Origin: Raffaelea ambrosiae
Lineage: Eukaryota > Ascomycota > Sordariomycetes > Ophiostomatales > Ophiostomataceae
Length of the DNA stretch: 64,000 nucleotides
Assembly (NCBI GenBank): GCA_002778195.1
Contig: PCDI01000003.1
Span: 1,154,295-1,218,294 of the forward strand
Reading direction: 5' to 3'
Within the stretch, counting starts at the first letter, position 1. Each line of letters starts with the position of its first letter. This document shows, piece after piece, positions 55,065 to 64,000 of this stretch. The position numbers and the translations under genes were made by a program. Below the pieces are notes generated by a model. It ran no database searches, had not been told where the DNA came from, and saw nothing but the letters and a program-made list of their open reading frames with translations.

Positions 55065-56627
55065 CTACCATCCCCATGTCCGCGACGCGGCCGTAAACAC
55101 GGGCGGCTTCCACTGGATCCGATCCGGGTCAATCACCCGCCGCTTCTTCTTCTGCACCTCCTCCCGCTGCTGCAGCAGCCGCGTCGGAATCACCACCTTG
55201 TGCTCGCCCTTGTGGTACACCTGCATCTTGAGCGCCTGCAGCGTGTGCTCCACGTCCTGCGTCGTCATCGCCAGCGCCGTCGCGATCGCCTCGATGCTGC
55301 ACTTCTCGTCGCGGTCGTTGTAGCCCACCAGCAGGTCGATGATGTTCTCCGTCCAGTACTGCCGATAGCTCAGCAGACCCAGATCCGACAGCGGCTTCTC
55401 GGGCGACCCCAGCTTGCCCTCGATCTTGGACAGCTCGTACGAGAACTGGATCAGCAGCCGCCCGTAGCCCTTGCGCTGGAACTGCGGCAGCGTCAGGATG
55501 CACGCCACGTTGTACCCGTCCGCGCTCTCCTTCTCCTTGGAGAAGTAGCCGACCACGTGGAAGCCCTTCTCGTCGCGGTGCGCCATCACGTAGAACAGAA
55601 AGGGGTCCACGTCGTAGTACAGCGTCTTGTGGTCCAGGAACATCTTGGACAGCAGGCACAGGTTGCGGCACCACGTCCGCTGCCGCCGCCCGTCAATCTC
55701 GAAGAACGAGACGTAGTCGTCCCGGTAGATCTCGTTGCCCGGCGGGTGCTGCAGCTGGCACTTGTGCCGGTGCCGCGTAAACGACTTGAGGTTGCCGTAG
55801 TAGCCCAGGCAGAACTCGCAAATGTAAATCACATCCTCCAGGCTGAACGGCTCCGGGTACGGCGAGAAATACCACGGGTAGAGGTCGTACTTGCCAAACT
55901 GCACCTTGGCAATGTTGCGGATCCGCGAAATCTCCGCCGGGTTCTGCGTCATCGACCCGCCCGTACGCAGCTTCTCGATCTCCGCCTCCCGGCTGAAGCC
56001 TGCCCCGTGCTGGTCCCCTGTGCCTCCTGCCGCCGGCGTCCCCGCCGCCGTGCCCACACCGCCCGCCGCCGCCGCCGCCGCCGCCTCGTCCTCGGGGCCG
56101 TCCACCACCGACACCGCCCTCGATGCACCCGTCGCCGCCGGCGTCGAGACCGCGCCGCCCGTCTCGGCGCCGCTTGCTGCTGCATCGCCGTCCAGTGCGG
56201 GCGTCGCCTTGCGCGACGACTCGGCCTCGGTCCACTGCGGCGTGCCGGCTTCCGAAATGTTGCTGATGTCGCGCTTGCCCGGCCGCTTCTGCCCCGTCTT
56301 CTTGGACACGGCCGTCTTCTTGGACTGCACGGCGCCCTTCTTCGTCTTGCTGTCCTTGGGCTTGTCCTTGTCCGGGTTCGGCCACTCCACATCCTGGGAA
56401 AAGTCGATGCGCGCCACCGGCACCCACTCGTCCAGACGCTTGTTGAAGTTGTCAAAGTTGCAGTAGTACTGCCGTCCGCTCTTGAAGTCGCGGATGCTCA
56501 GAATCTCCGCACGGCGCGGCAACCCCTCCTTGAGCACCATGGCGATGCATCCAATGATGAGCGTGTCGGGCGTCGCCTTGCCCTTCTCGCGCGGCTCGCC
56601 CGAGCCAACCGCCGCGTCCGCCTTCAT
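55065..56627 (-). CDS. ESA1: MYST histone acetyltransferase of NuA4
   Basis: Single exon, 520 residues. The start ATG at 56627 opens MKADAAVGSGEP. A Tudor-knot/chromo-barrel lies at about 20-75 (RAEILSIRDFKSGRQYYCNF, LDEWVPVARIDF), followed by a basic linker and an Ala/Gly-rich disordered region. The MYST domain starts near residue 225, with NIAKVQFGKYDLYPWYFSPY, the zinc finger YICEFCLGYYGNLKSFTRHR, then CRNLCLLSKMFLDHKTLYYD. The acetyl-CoA loop is QRKGYGRLLIQFSYEL; the catalytic Cys is in VACILTLP (about 376) and the Glu in GSPEKPLSD (about 408). It acetylates histone H4 and H2A in nucleosomes and is usually essential. The Ala-rich linker is longer than in yeast. Confidence 0.96.
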   Translation of the reverse strand: MKADAAVGSGEPREKGKATPDTLIIGCIAMVLKEGLPRRAEILSIRDFKSGRQYYCNFDNFNKRLDEWVPVARIDFSQDVEWPNPDKDKPKDSKTKKGAVQSKKTAVSKKTGQKRPGKRDISNISEAGTPQWTEAESSRKATPALDGDAAASGAETGGAVSTPAATGASRAVSVVDGPEDEAAAAAAAGGVGTAAGTPAAGGTGDQHGAGFSREAEIEKLRTGGSMTQNPAEISRIRNIAKVQFGKYDLYPWYFSPYPEPFSLEDVIYICEFCLGYYGNLKSFTRHRHKCQLQHPPGNEIYRDDYVSFFEIDGRRQRTWCRNLCLLSKMFLDHKTLYYDVDPFLFYVMAHRDEKGFHVVGYFSKEKESADGYNVACILTLPQFQRKGYGRLLIQFSYELSKIEGKLGSPEKPLSDLGLLSYRQYWTENIIDLLVGYNDRDEKCSIEAIATALAMTTQDVEHTLQALKMQVYHKGEHKVVIPTRLLQQREEVQKKKRRVIDPDRIQWKPPVFTAASRTWGW

Positions 56628-57205
56628 TTTTGGGGCAGGGGCGCAGAGGAAGGGGGGGGGGGAGAGAGAAGCGAGCTGTTTAGTGGGCCGCAGTAGACGG
56701 AATGAGTCTAGAGGCGATGAAATGCGATGAAAACGGCCGCCTATTGATGGATGTGTGCGGTGTTTTGATGAAAGTTGATAGTGTAAGTTGGTGACAGTCG
56801 CGATTGAGAAATGTTGGAGAAAAAAAGTCACTACACTGTAGTTGAGCCCCAAATAATAGTTACTACAAGCCCGACTGACTGGCGTGAAAATGATTGGTTT
56901 GCCAGTCAGCCTTTCAGGCATTGCCTCCCCCCCCGCCACGCCTGTCGCACGGTCTACGTGCGGGTGGGTTTAGTGGCTCGTGTGGCGGGATTTGCCGCTC
57001 ATACTGTGCTCAGCCGAGAATTTTTAAACAATTTAAAAAAAAAAAAAAAAAAAAGTCCCAGAAAAACTTCCAACCTGCTTGAGCTTCATAGCTCACTGGA
57101 AGCCCACCACTACGCCTCCTCCAGCATGTGGTGATTCACAGCACGCGCACATACCGACCCGTACACGATTCTCATTCCAGTCGAATCGACGCCTCATCGG
57201 TCGCC
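56628..57205. promoter_or_regulatory. Divergent promoter, ESA1 / REX4
   Basis: A 578-base gap with an inverted CCAAT box (ATTGG at 56893-56897) near its middle and a 20-base A run (57035-57054). No other gene. Confidence 0.45.
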
Positions 57206-58336
57206 ATGGCCGTGGAGCTGTCGTCTAACTGGAAGAAGCTGCAGGCCAAAATCAAGGCAGAGTCTTCCAAGAAGCCATCCGAAAAGCCGTCAGAGAAGGC
57301 GGCAGGAAAGCCGCCCGGGCCAAAGCCGGTGACAGGGAAACGACTGCGGGGCCCAGGGGACGACAGCGGGCGACAACAAAAGCAGCAGAAACGCCAACAG
57401 AGCCAGCCGCAAAAGAAGGCGTGCCCGGCGAAGAAGCAGAAGCCGACGCCGCCGACGCCTTCCAACATGGGCGTCGCCCAATCCTCGACTGTGTCCAAGG
57501 ACGTTGCCTACGTGCCCGATGGCAAGACAAAGCAGCCGTCGACACATGTCTCGCCGTCGCTGGCCATGTGGGCCAGGGACAATGACATCTCGCCCGAGGA
57601 CTTGGCCCAGGCCTACGGGCTGGGTGTCAGCAAAAGGACCGGCGCCGCCAGCGATGCCGGCCTCACCATGGCCGAGGCCGCCCAGCAGGACCGCGAAAAC
57701 GCGGGCCTGACACCGGGTCTGGCCGTCGGCAAGTACATCGCCATCGACTGCGAGATGGTCGGCATCGGCGAGGGCGGCCACGACGACGCCCTGGCGCGCG
57801 TCAGCATGGTCGACTTTTTTGGGCGCCAGGTCTACGACTCGTACGTCAAGCCGCAGCCGAGCCAGCGTGTCACCGACTGGCGCACGCACGTCAGCGGCGT
57901 GTCGTCGAAGCACATGCGCTTCGCGCGCACCTTTGAGGAGGTCCGGCAGGCGGTCGAGGCGCTGCTGAAGGGCGACGACGGCGCCACCACCGGCGCGCGC
58001 ATCCTGATCGGCCACGACGTCAAGCACGACCTGAGGGCCCTCGAAATCAGCCACCCGCCGCGGCTGATCCGCGACACGGCCAAGTTTTCCGGGTTCAAGC
58101 AGTACGGCCACGGGCCGAAGCCGGCCCTGCGCGTGCTGGCGCGGGTGATCCTGGGCGTGACCATCCAGGAGGGCGAGCACTCGAGTGTCGAGGATGCGCG
58201 GGCAACCATGCAGCTGTTCCGGCAGTACAAGTCGGCCTTTGATGTTGAGGCTGCAAACCGGTTTGGAGACGAGCGGACGGGTGGTGGTGGAGGAGGAGGA
58301 AGCAACAAAAACCAGAAGAAGAAAAAGAAGCGATGA
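57206..58336 (+). CDS. REX4: RNA exonuclease 4 (DEDDh 3'-5' exonuclease)
   Basis: Single exon, 376 residues. The start is the ATG at 57206 (GCCATGG), giving MAVELSSNWKKLQ, a typical family N terminus. A Lys/Gln/Pro-rich basic region (to about 110) suggests nucleolar targeting. The exonuclease domain (about 174-350) has the DEDDh residues in IAIDCEMVG, GHDVKHDLRALEI and HSSVEDARATMQLF. The C terminus is a Gly run and a Lys-rich tail. In yeast Rex4 acts in pre-rRNA processing at ITS1; the same nucleolar role is inferred. It is head to head with ESA1 and tail to tail with the methyltransferase gene. Confidence 0.94.
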   Translation: MAVELSSNWKKLQAKIKAESSKKPSEKPSEKAAGKPPGPKPVTGKRLRGPGDDSGRQQKQQKRQQSQPQKKACPAKKQKPTPPTPSNMGVAQSSTVSKDVAYVPDGKTKQPSTHVSPSLAMWARDNDISPEDLAQAYGLGVSKRTGAASDAGLTMAEAAQQDRENAGLTPGLAVGKYIAIDCEMVGIGEGGHDDALARVSMVDFFGRQVYDSYVKPQPSQRVTDWRTHVSGVSSKHMRFARTFEEVRQAVEALLKGDDGATTGARILIGHDVKHDLRALEISHPPRLIRDTAKFSGFKQYGHGPKPALRVLARVILGVTIQEGEHSSVEDARATMQLFRQYKSAFDVEAANRFGDERTGGGGGGGSNKNQKKKKKR

Positions 58337-58523
58337 ACCTCTGGTGAGCCTCTTGTTGTTCTTGCATTTGTATTGTCATCTATATCTGTGTTTTTTTTGG
58401 GAGGGTTTTCTTTTTTTTCAATGTCCTCCTTTCTGATCAGATACCCATAACTACTTCTTGCATACCTTGCATGTCACGCATGTCACGCATTCCCATATTC
58501 ATCTGTCCAAACGCTCTGTCGCA

Positions 58524-60182
58524 CTACAATGGAACGCCTTCCATCAGCTCCCTGGCCCCTTCTCGTCCCACCGTGACGATCACATCCCCCAGCGTTTTCG
58601 TGATGAACCCAGCTTCGCAATAGGTGAAGTAGTACTGTGCAATGTCAGCGGACCACTCTTTGCGAGCGCATCCAAACTCATCCACTCACCTCCCATTTCC
58701 GCCGGAATACGTCTACTTCGGCATCGGACATGCCGCCGTGTTCCTTCTTCAGAGCCGGCCGGATCTGTTCGTCAAAGCGTGCGAGGAACTTCTCCCTCCA
58801 TAGTCGCAGGGTCTTGGTGTAGTGGGCGCCAATGTTTTCCACGCGCTCCACAATCAGCGTTCCGTTCGACTCGCGGCTGATGTGGTTCAGCAGCTGCGTG
58901 GTAGATGGCAGGTAGCCGCCAGGGAAGATGTAATGGTTGATGAAACTTCCCGTCGTCAGCGTGCGTTCTTGCTCGTTTTTGTTGTGAACTAAACAACTAT
59001 GGCCATGCTCGACCTACTCTTCTCCTTTCGAATAGGCTTCGTGCCGTCCCTCGGGCATCGTGATGCACTGGAACATGGCAATGCCGCCGTTCCGTTTCAG
59101 CAGCCGGTGGACGCACCCAAAGTATGTCGCTAGGTACTCCTGGCCCACGGCCTCGAGCATCTCAATCGAGACAATCTTGTCGTACGGTGCCGCACATTCG
59201 GGGCTGCCCGCCAGAGACCGGTAGTCCATCAGCAGCACGGTGATCCGCCGAGACAGGCCAGCCGCTTCAATGCGGTCCTCGGCAAGTGCCTTTTGCTCGC
59301 GAGAAAGAGTCAGGCTAGTCACACGGCAGCCCGTACGCTGCACGGCCCGGATAGCAAAGGAGCCCCAGCCTGTGCCGACTTCCAACACGTGGTCGGTAGC
59401 TTGAATATGCGCCCCATCAACGAACCGGTCCAGTTTGCGCATCTGGGCCGTCTCGAGCGTTTCTGTCTCGCCGCCCTCTGCTGCCAGGGCCCAGAGAGGA
59501 CACGAGTATGTCATGTCTGGTGACAGGAACGCCGCAAACATGGCATTGCTAATGTCATAGTGTGCTGAGATGTTGAGCAAGGCATTGGATAGAGTGTTGG
59601 TGTTCCTCGCCAAGCGCGAGATAGCGTGCGAGAGGGTCGAGAGGCCCGTCGTCCCATTTCCCATGCTATCACGGTTGATGATGAATAGCTGATACATGTA
59701 CTATGTCAGTTTGGTTCTTTTCGTTGGCTGGTCTGGGTTATTGCGTCTCTTTAACTCACCTGGAAGAACGACGTGAGATCGGAACAGTCGATCTCTCCCA
59801 GCATGTAAGACTCGGCAAAGCCCATGTCGGCAAACAAGAAGGCTCTCATCCAGAATGCTTCTCTTTTGACCACCAGAGTTACTCGTGGTATGCTCGTGGC
59901 AGAGCGCGGCTTCTTGTATAATCCGTTGGTGGTCTTGCTGGCTTTGGTGGCACCGTTGACGCCGTCCACTTTGACGTTCTCGCCTAGCACTGTCCGAGCT
60001 CCTGCAGCCTCATCTATGAGCACCAGTGTCCCAACCTCAATCTGTCTGAACACCGAGATCACTGCTGGCTTGGCAATGGCAAGGCCGGGGCCCCATGTAA
60101 GGCCGCCAAGATATCCACGAACAAGCTGAGAGCTCCTTGTTAGTGGCCCTCCCACCGCTCCGGCCACCAAACTCGGCAGCAT
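58524..60182 (-). CDS. Cyclopropane-fatty-acyl-phospholipid synthase-type methyltransferase
   Basis: Four exons, 60182..59760, 59700..59018, 58945..58690 and 58634..58524, give 490 residues. Exon 3 starts after an AAG acceptor 10 bases from a GCTGAC branch site; this restores KGEDFINHYIFPGGYLPS, as expected for the family. SAM-binding motif I is HVLEVGTGWGSFAIRA (about 240), followed by SLTLSREQKALAEDRI, YDKIVSIEMLEAVG and GGIAMFQCI; the C terminus carries FTYCEAGFITKTLGDV. An N-terminal domain with MRAFLFADMGFAESYMLGEI precedes it. Such enzymes add a methylene group from SAM across double bonds of membrane lipid acyl chains; fungal members are related to bacterial CFA synthases. No ATG lies further upstream in frame before a stop (60242-60240), so 60182 is taken as the start, though a small upstream exon is possible. 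Confidence 0.88.
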
Positions 60183-61323
60183 ATTCGCTGATTTTGGGAA
60201 TAGGCGGGCAGCCTTGGAAATAATTGGAGTTGACAACGCTCAGCGACCGTGTGTCCCTAATCAGATCTTGTTAACCTTCTGGTGTAAACCGTAGCCGAAA
60301 AATCTGGGAAGCCTCAGGAAGTAGCCCGGCATCAAAATCAAAGGAAAAGAGGGGGGAGGAGGCACCGGAAAAGAGAATGCCCACGCGATGGCACACACGC
60401 AGAAGGGCAGGGTCGTGCCTGGTCTTGACTGCAAATTTATACACATTATGACACATTCAACAGACGCAATGGGCGTCCTCAAACCGGTCAAAGGCACGGC
60501 ACACGACAAGGAAAGGAGGAAAGTTCCATGCTGGCACGGCAGAAAGGTGGGTTTGGATTGACATCAGTGCGCTATAACTATGGTTTCGTTTGTGATGTGC
60601 TATCGAATAAAGCTTGAAGCAAAGCAATTTCTGGAGCACAACAACGCCCAACAACTAGGTTCGTCCAAGTCGGCCACAAAAAGAACAAGATGTCAACAAC
60701 TTGATCCAACTCTAAGAGACAGCGAATACTGGACCACAATATTAGACGGCGAGAGCGTGAAATATTGGCAGGCAGCGGCTTGCTGTAGATTCGGCTCGGA
60801 TGCAGACTGGTCCGGGCAGACAAAGCAACACAAACCGGGGGATATGGACAGGGGCTCATTTACCGCAAGGGCTGCTCGCTGCTGTCGCTGGCTGCTCGAC
60901 CACGGCCTATGAGACGCGAGATCGTCTTTCGCCTTGCGTCTTTTCCGAACTACGCCATCCTCCTCCTCTCCGAAGTGTCCGAGCCACGGAGACGACCAAA
61001 GGTCATGACACCCTCCCTTTTCAGATGGTGAAATGAACACGCATCTAAGCCAACAGTTGGCGAATACGGCTGGGTTTATGTCACGGGGAGCCGAAAAAAA
61101 AAAAAAAAGAAGAAGATAGGATCAAGCATGAGAAACCGGCGGGTATTTAGGTTGCATTTCAATCCGGCAAGCAGTCGGCAGTGTGAGAGAGATTTGTTTC
61201 TGTAACCGCTACTGCACGTTTGGATGCATGGAACACACACACACACACAGACCGCTTGGACTGCACCTCCACTTGCTGGGACCGGCTTTCTCATATTTTT
61301 ATCGGGTATTAACACGCAAACCA

Positions 61324-61356
<33 letters not shown>

Positions 61357-61626
61357 ATATGTCGTTCAACGAAGCGACGTACCGAACGAGCTGAGAGGAA
61401 TAGGTTTAGCCGGAAGAACTCACAGCACTGGCTGAAACCCCCTTTGTCTTCTAAGTGTTACCATTAGACAGCAGAACATCGACATATCCTCACGAACGAG
61501 ACCTAAAAAGCAGATAAACCCCTTGTTCTTTCTATATGCATGGCGAAAATATGGATCAATTGATACAGTTTTTTTTGGTCCCACCGCTGAACGCCAGTAA
61601 CAGGTAAACAAAAATGCAAATGTGCT
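60183..61626. other. Intergenic stretch, methyltransferase promoter and NOP53 3' side
   Basis: About 1.4 kb between tandem minus-strand genes. It holds an A run at 61090-61105, an (AC) run (61231-61248) and A/T-rich AAAATAAA repeats at 61322-61358. Short open frames look random. Confidence 0.45.
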
Positions 61627-63034
61627 CTAGAAGAGTTGGAAGTCCTTGAATGCCCACTTCTCGGTCGTCTTCGTCTTGGCCTGCTTGCGGAACGGCCTGT
61701 GTCTCCGCGCCTCCAGCTTGCCTCGGGTGAGAACACTGCGGTACCGGTCCTGGAGAAGGTTGCCTTCCGGCTTCAGCAGACGGAGCGAGCCCGGCAACTC
61801 TTCCGGCAGCATAATCTCCAAGGGCTTTTCGGGCAGCTTCATGGGGCCCAGCTGCTTGCGACGAAGCACGCCGTCATCGCCGTCCTCGCCGTCATCATCA
61901 TCGCTGCTGTCTGCCCCGTTGGCGGCCTTGGACAGGGCCAGCTGGCTCTTTTCCTTGTCGGCAGCCAGGAGTTCTTCCATGTTCTTGGCCTGTTCTAGCT
62001 TGCGCAGCATCTGCGCCTCGTGCTTAGCCTTGGCCTCCGCCTCCTTGCGACGTTTGATCCGGTTGCGCTGTGCGGGTGTCTTGCGTTTGGGCTGCTTGCT
62101 GTTCGTGGTATCGTCCACACCGCTCTCGAACCCTTCCCAGGCAGAATCCTCGTCCCATTCGGACATTTCCGCGCGTGCCTCTGCCTCCTCGGCCTCCGCT
62201 GCCGACTTTGCCACAGCCTCCTTCCGTATCCTCTCCGCCTCCTGCGCAGCCAGACGCTTCTTCTCCTTCTCCACTTCCTTGCTGCCCTCTTCCGTCAGTC
62301 GTGCCTCGTACTCTTCATACGACGGGTTGTAGCTGAAGGATCCCGAGGGTGTGGCTACGGCTGGAATGGACTTTCCATTTGCTGCCAGCGAAATGGGCGC
62401 CCGGGTCATTGTCCTTGGTCGCTTGGGCTTCGGCACTTCCGGTATGAAGGAGAACTTGTCATCGGCGCTAGGTTTCTTCTTCGCTATCTCGTTGTTTGCT
62501 GCCCATGGGTCGTAGTTGGCATCCGTCGTATCGACCGTCGATTCGTGGTGGCCATTGGCCACCTGCCGCAGACGGGCCACTTCTCTCTGGGGAACGTAGT
62601 CGGTGCGCTGGCGCTTGGCCTCAATAACGCCGTCTGTCGTCTTGCCCTCTCCACGCCGCTTCCGTCCAGAGACCGCCGGAACCGCTGAGCGCTGTGCGAT
62701 AATCTCATCGGATTTCAGTCCCTTCTTGTACTTCTGCGACAAATTCTTTGCGACAGTTAGGTCGGCCGCGGCGTCGACTTGGAAAAGTTCATCGGACTGC
62801 TTCTCCTTCACGATTCCTCTGCAATTTCGTCAGATCTGTTTTTGGAGAAAAAGAAATCCTCGGATACACCGCCTACCCTTTGATAATCTCCTTGTTGCGC
62901 TCCTCCAAGCCCTTCACAACCTCGGAGACGTCGACGTTTTTGCGCCAGGCCTTTCTTCCCTTTCTGGATGACTGCTTGTGTTGCTGGGGAGCCTCTGCGC
63001 CCGAGGCACCGGAGGCGGGCAGTACGACCGGCAT
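61627..63034 (-). CDS. NOP53: Ribosome biogenesis protein Nop53
   Basis: Two exons, 63034..62877 and 62818..61627, give 449 residues. The intron has a GTAGGC donor and TTGCAG acceptor and splits a Gly codon. Family marks are the N-terminal QSSRKGRKAWRKNVDV, then LFQVDAAAD, a YDPWAANNE segment, a Glu/Ala/Lys-rich coiled coil, and the C-terminal KPLEIMLPEELPGSLRLLKP and GNLLQDRYRSVLTRGKLEAR. Nop53 acts in the nucleolus on 60S assembly and, in yeast, recruits Mtr4-exosome to pre-60S particles. The arch-interaction motif region (LFQVD) appears intact. An acidic Asp run lies before the C-terminal block. Confidence 0.93.
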
Positions 63035-63747
63035 GTTGGTATTTGTGTCGTTTTCGATCTCTTTTCTGGTGTTCTCTTTGAACTCTGTGTTTCTTTGGTC
63101 TTGTTTCCATTTAGTGGGGCGCTTCTGAAAGAAAAAAAAAACCCTTCGAAGACGATACTTTTTTTTGGACGATAAGTAACCTTAAATGTTATCTCCACGT
63201 GACATACACTGTGGCGCTCGGCCGGCCAGCCCGGGTTATTGGCTGTGCACCCTGGCCTATTCTCAAGACTCCCCCCCTGGTCTCGAATCTAAAGCAAGTT
63301 CGAGAACACAAAACAATCCTGGTTCCCTCCTTCTACGAAGACGAAAAACACACACAAACACAAAAATACCACCAGGCTAATCGACGCGACCGACGACGCT
63401 TTCGCGGACGGCGACCAGTTCCTTTGTCCTTTTCTTGCGAAACCCGTTCCTTGAAAGGGTGCGCCTTCGCTTTGTCAACTGCATCCCATTTTCAGGGGCG
63501 GCCTGTAATTTTGGCGACTTCCACGTATCCTCTCTCTCCAGCGACCGTCTCTCTTTTTTTCCTTTTTTGGATTGCATTTTTTCGCTGCGCCTGACGGACT
63601 TACCTTTCTTTTTCTTTTCGTCTCTTTTCACTCCGTGTTTCGTTTCTTTTCGCGCAGCTCTTAACGACCTTCTTTACTCGCACATTTCACGACAAACCCT
63701 CTTCGATACCCCCTTTCCTTAACTTTTCCATCTACCGGGCAGCAAAC
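63035..63747. promoter_or_regulatory. Divergent promoter, NOP53 / YPT6
   Basis: A 713-base gap with an inverted CCAAT box (ATTGG 63238-63242) and a C/T-rich leader tract (63535-63725) directly before the YPT6 start. No other gene. Confidence 0.5.
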
Positions 63748-64000
63748 ATGGCGCAAACAGGCGTTGGCGGGTCATACAACAACCCGCTGAAGAAGTTCAA
63801 GTACGACAGCTACCCTCGCTCTGTGTTTTCGGATGCACGCCGCGACTCCTCGGCTGGGCGCATAGAACTGGTTTGACTGACACTTTTCGCTTTCCATGCA
63901 GATTGGTGTTTTTGGGCGAGCAGAGTGGTAAGCACCTTATATGGCCGCCTTCGAGTCTGGGCCGCCAACCCTCCTCCCCCCCACGAGACGAGTACTGACC
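63748..64000 (+). CDS. YPT6: Rab6-type small GTPase, 5' part only
   Basis: Two exons are visible, 63748..63800 and 63902..63927, and the rest is beyond the right edge. Donors are GTACGA and GTAAGC; the first acceptor is GCAG. The joined start reads MAQTGVGGSYNNPLKKFK then LVFLGEQS, with the last base of exon 2 opening the next codon, which must be Val if the Rab P-loop GEQSVGKT is completed downstream. NPLKKFKLVFLGEQS is typical of fungal Ypt6/Rab6, which works in retrograde transport to and within the Golgi. Confidence rests on only 26 residues. Confidence 0.8.

Noticed and set aside
54915..56696. 593-codon plus-strand frame opposite ESA1
   Set aside because: Begins in the CA repeat and runs antisense to the MYST domain; Leu/Arg/Val-rich shadow.

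Overview
The window is nuclear DNA of a filamentous ascomycete, most likely a Sordariomycete. The evidence is short spliceosomal introns with GTRNGT donors, CTAAC/CTGAC branch sites and YAG acceptors, the fungal protein families present, and long Ala, Gln, Asn and Gly runs inside otherwise conserved proteins. The exact genus cannot be fixed from the sequence. I saw no tRNA, rRNA, CRISPR array or intact transposon.

Layout. 1-13 kb: the 3' part of an unrecognised Cys/Ala-rich gene (edge-truncated), a gene-poor stretch with a minisatellite, an O-methyltransferase, and the class II myosin heavy chain (2453 aa). 14-23 kb: a zf-C3H1 (Red1-type) protein, a small GPI-anchored wall protein, Mediator subunit Med31 and RNA polymerase III subunit Rpc11. 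23.3-27 kb: a visibly AT-richer, gene-poor block with a decayed DUF1479-like fragment. 27-31 kb: a GID8 homologue carrying an in-frame TAG, then the head-to-head mitochondrial pair NDUFS4 (complex I) and ATP17 (F1Fo subunit f). 32.9-37.3 kb: a 1365-aa fungal protein with poly-Q and poly-N tracts. 39-44 kb: MCM6 and RNase H2 subunit C, both with ACGCGT boxes upstream. 44.9-48 kb: a Zn2Cys6 transcription factor. 48.5-51 kb: an external NADH dehydrogenase with an EF hand. 53-64 kb: a PLP aminotransferase, the ESA1 acetyltransferase, REX4, a cyclopropane-fatty-acid synthase-type methyltransferase, NOP53, and the 5' end of YPT6/RAB6, cut by the right edge.

Most genes are housekeeping (replication, transcription, chromatin, ribosome assembly, respiration, trafficking) and do not form a pathway cluster. 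The main points for follow-up are the nonsense codon in GID8, a GC-AG intron that sets the C terminus of RNase H2C, shared ACGCGT boxes at MCM6 and RNH203, an ATG-only first exon and other very small exons, an overlapping upstream ORF with Gly-Ile-Pro repeats in the transcription-factor leader, and low-complexity insertions in catalytic domains. I did not find a convincing new multi-gene system. Exon boundaries were set by eye from splice signals, reading frame and remembered family sequence, without alignments.
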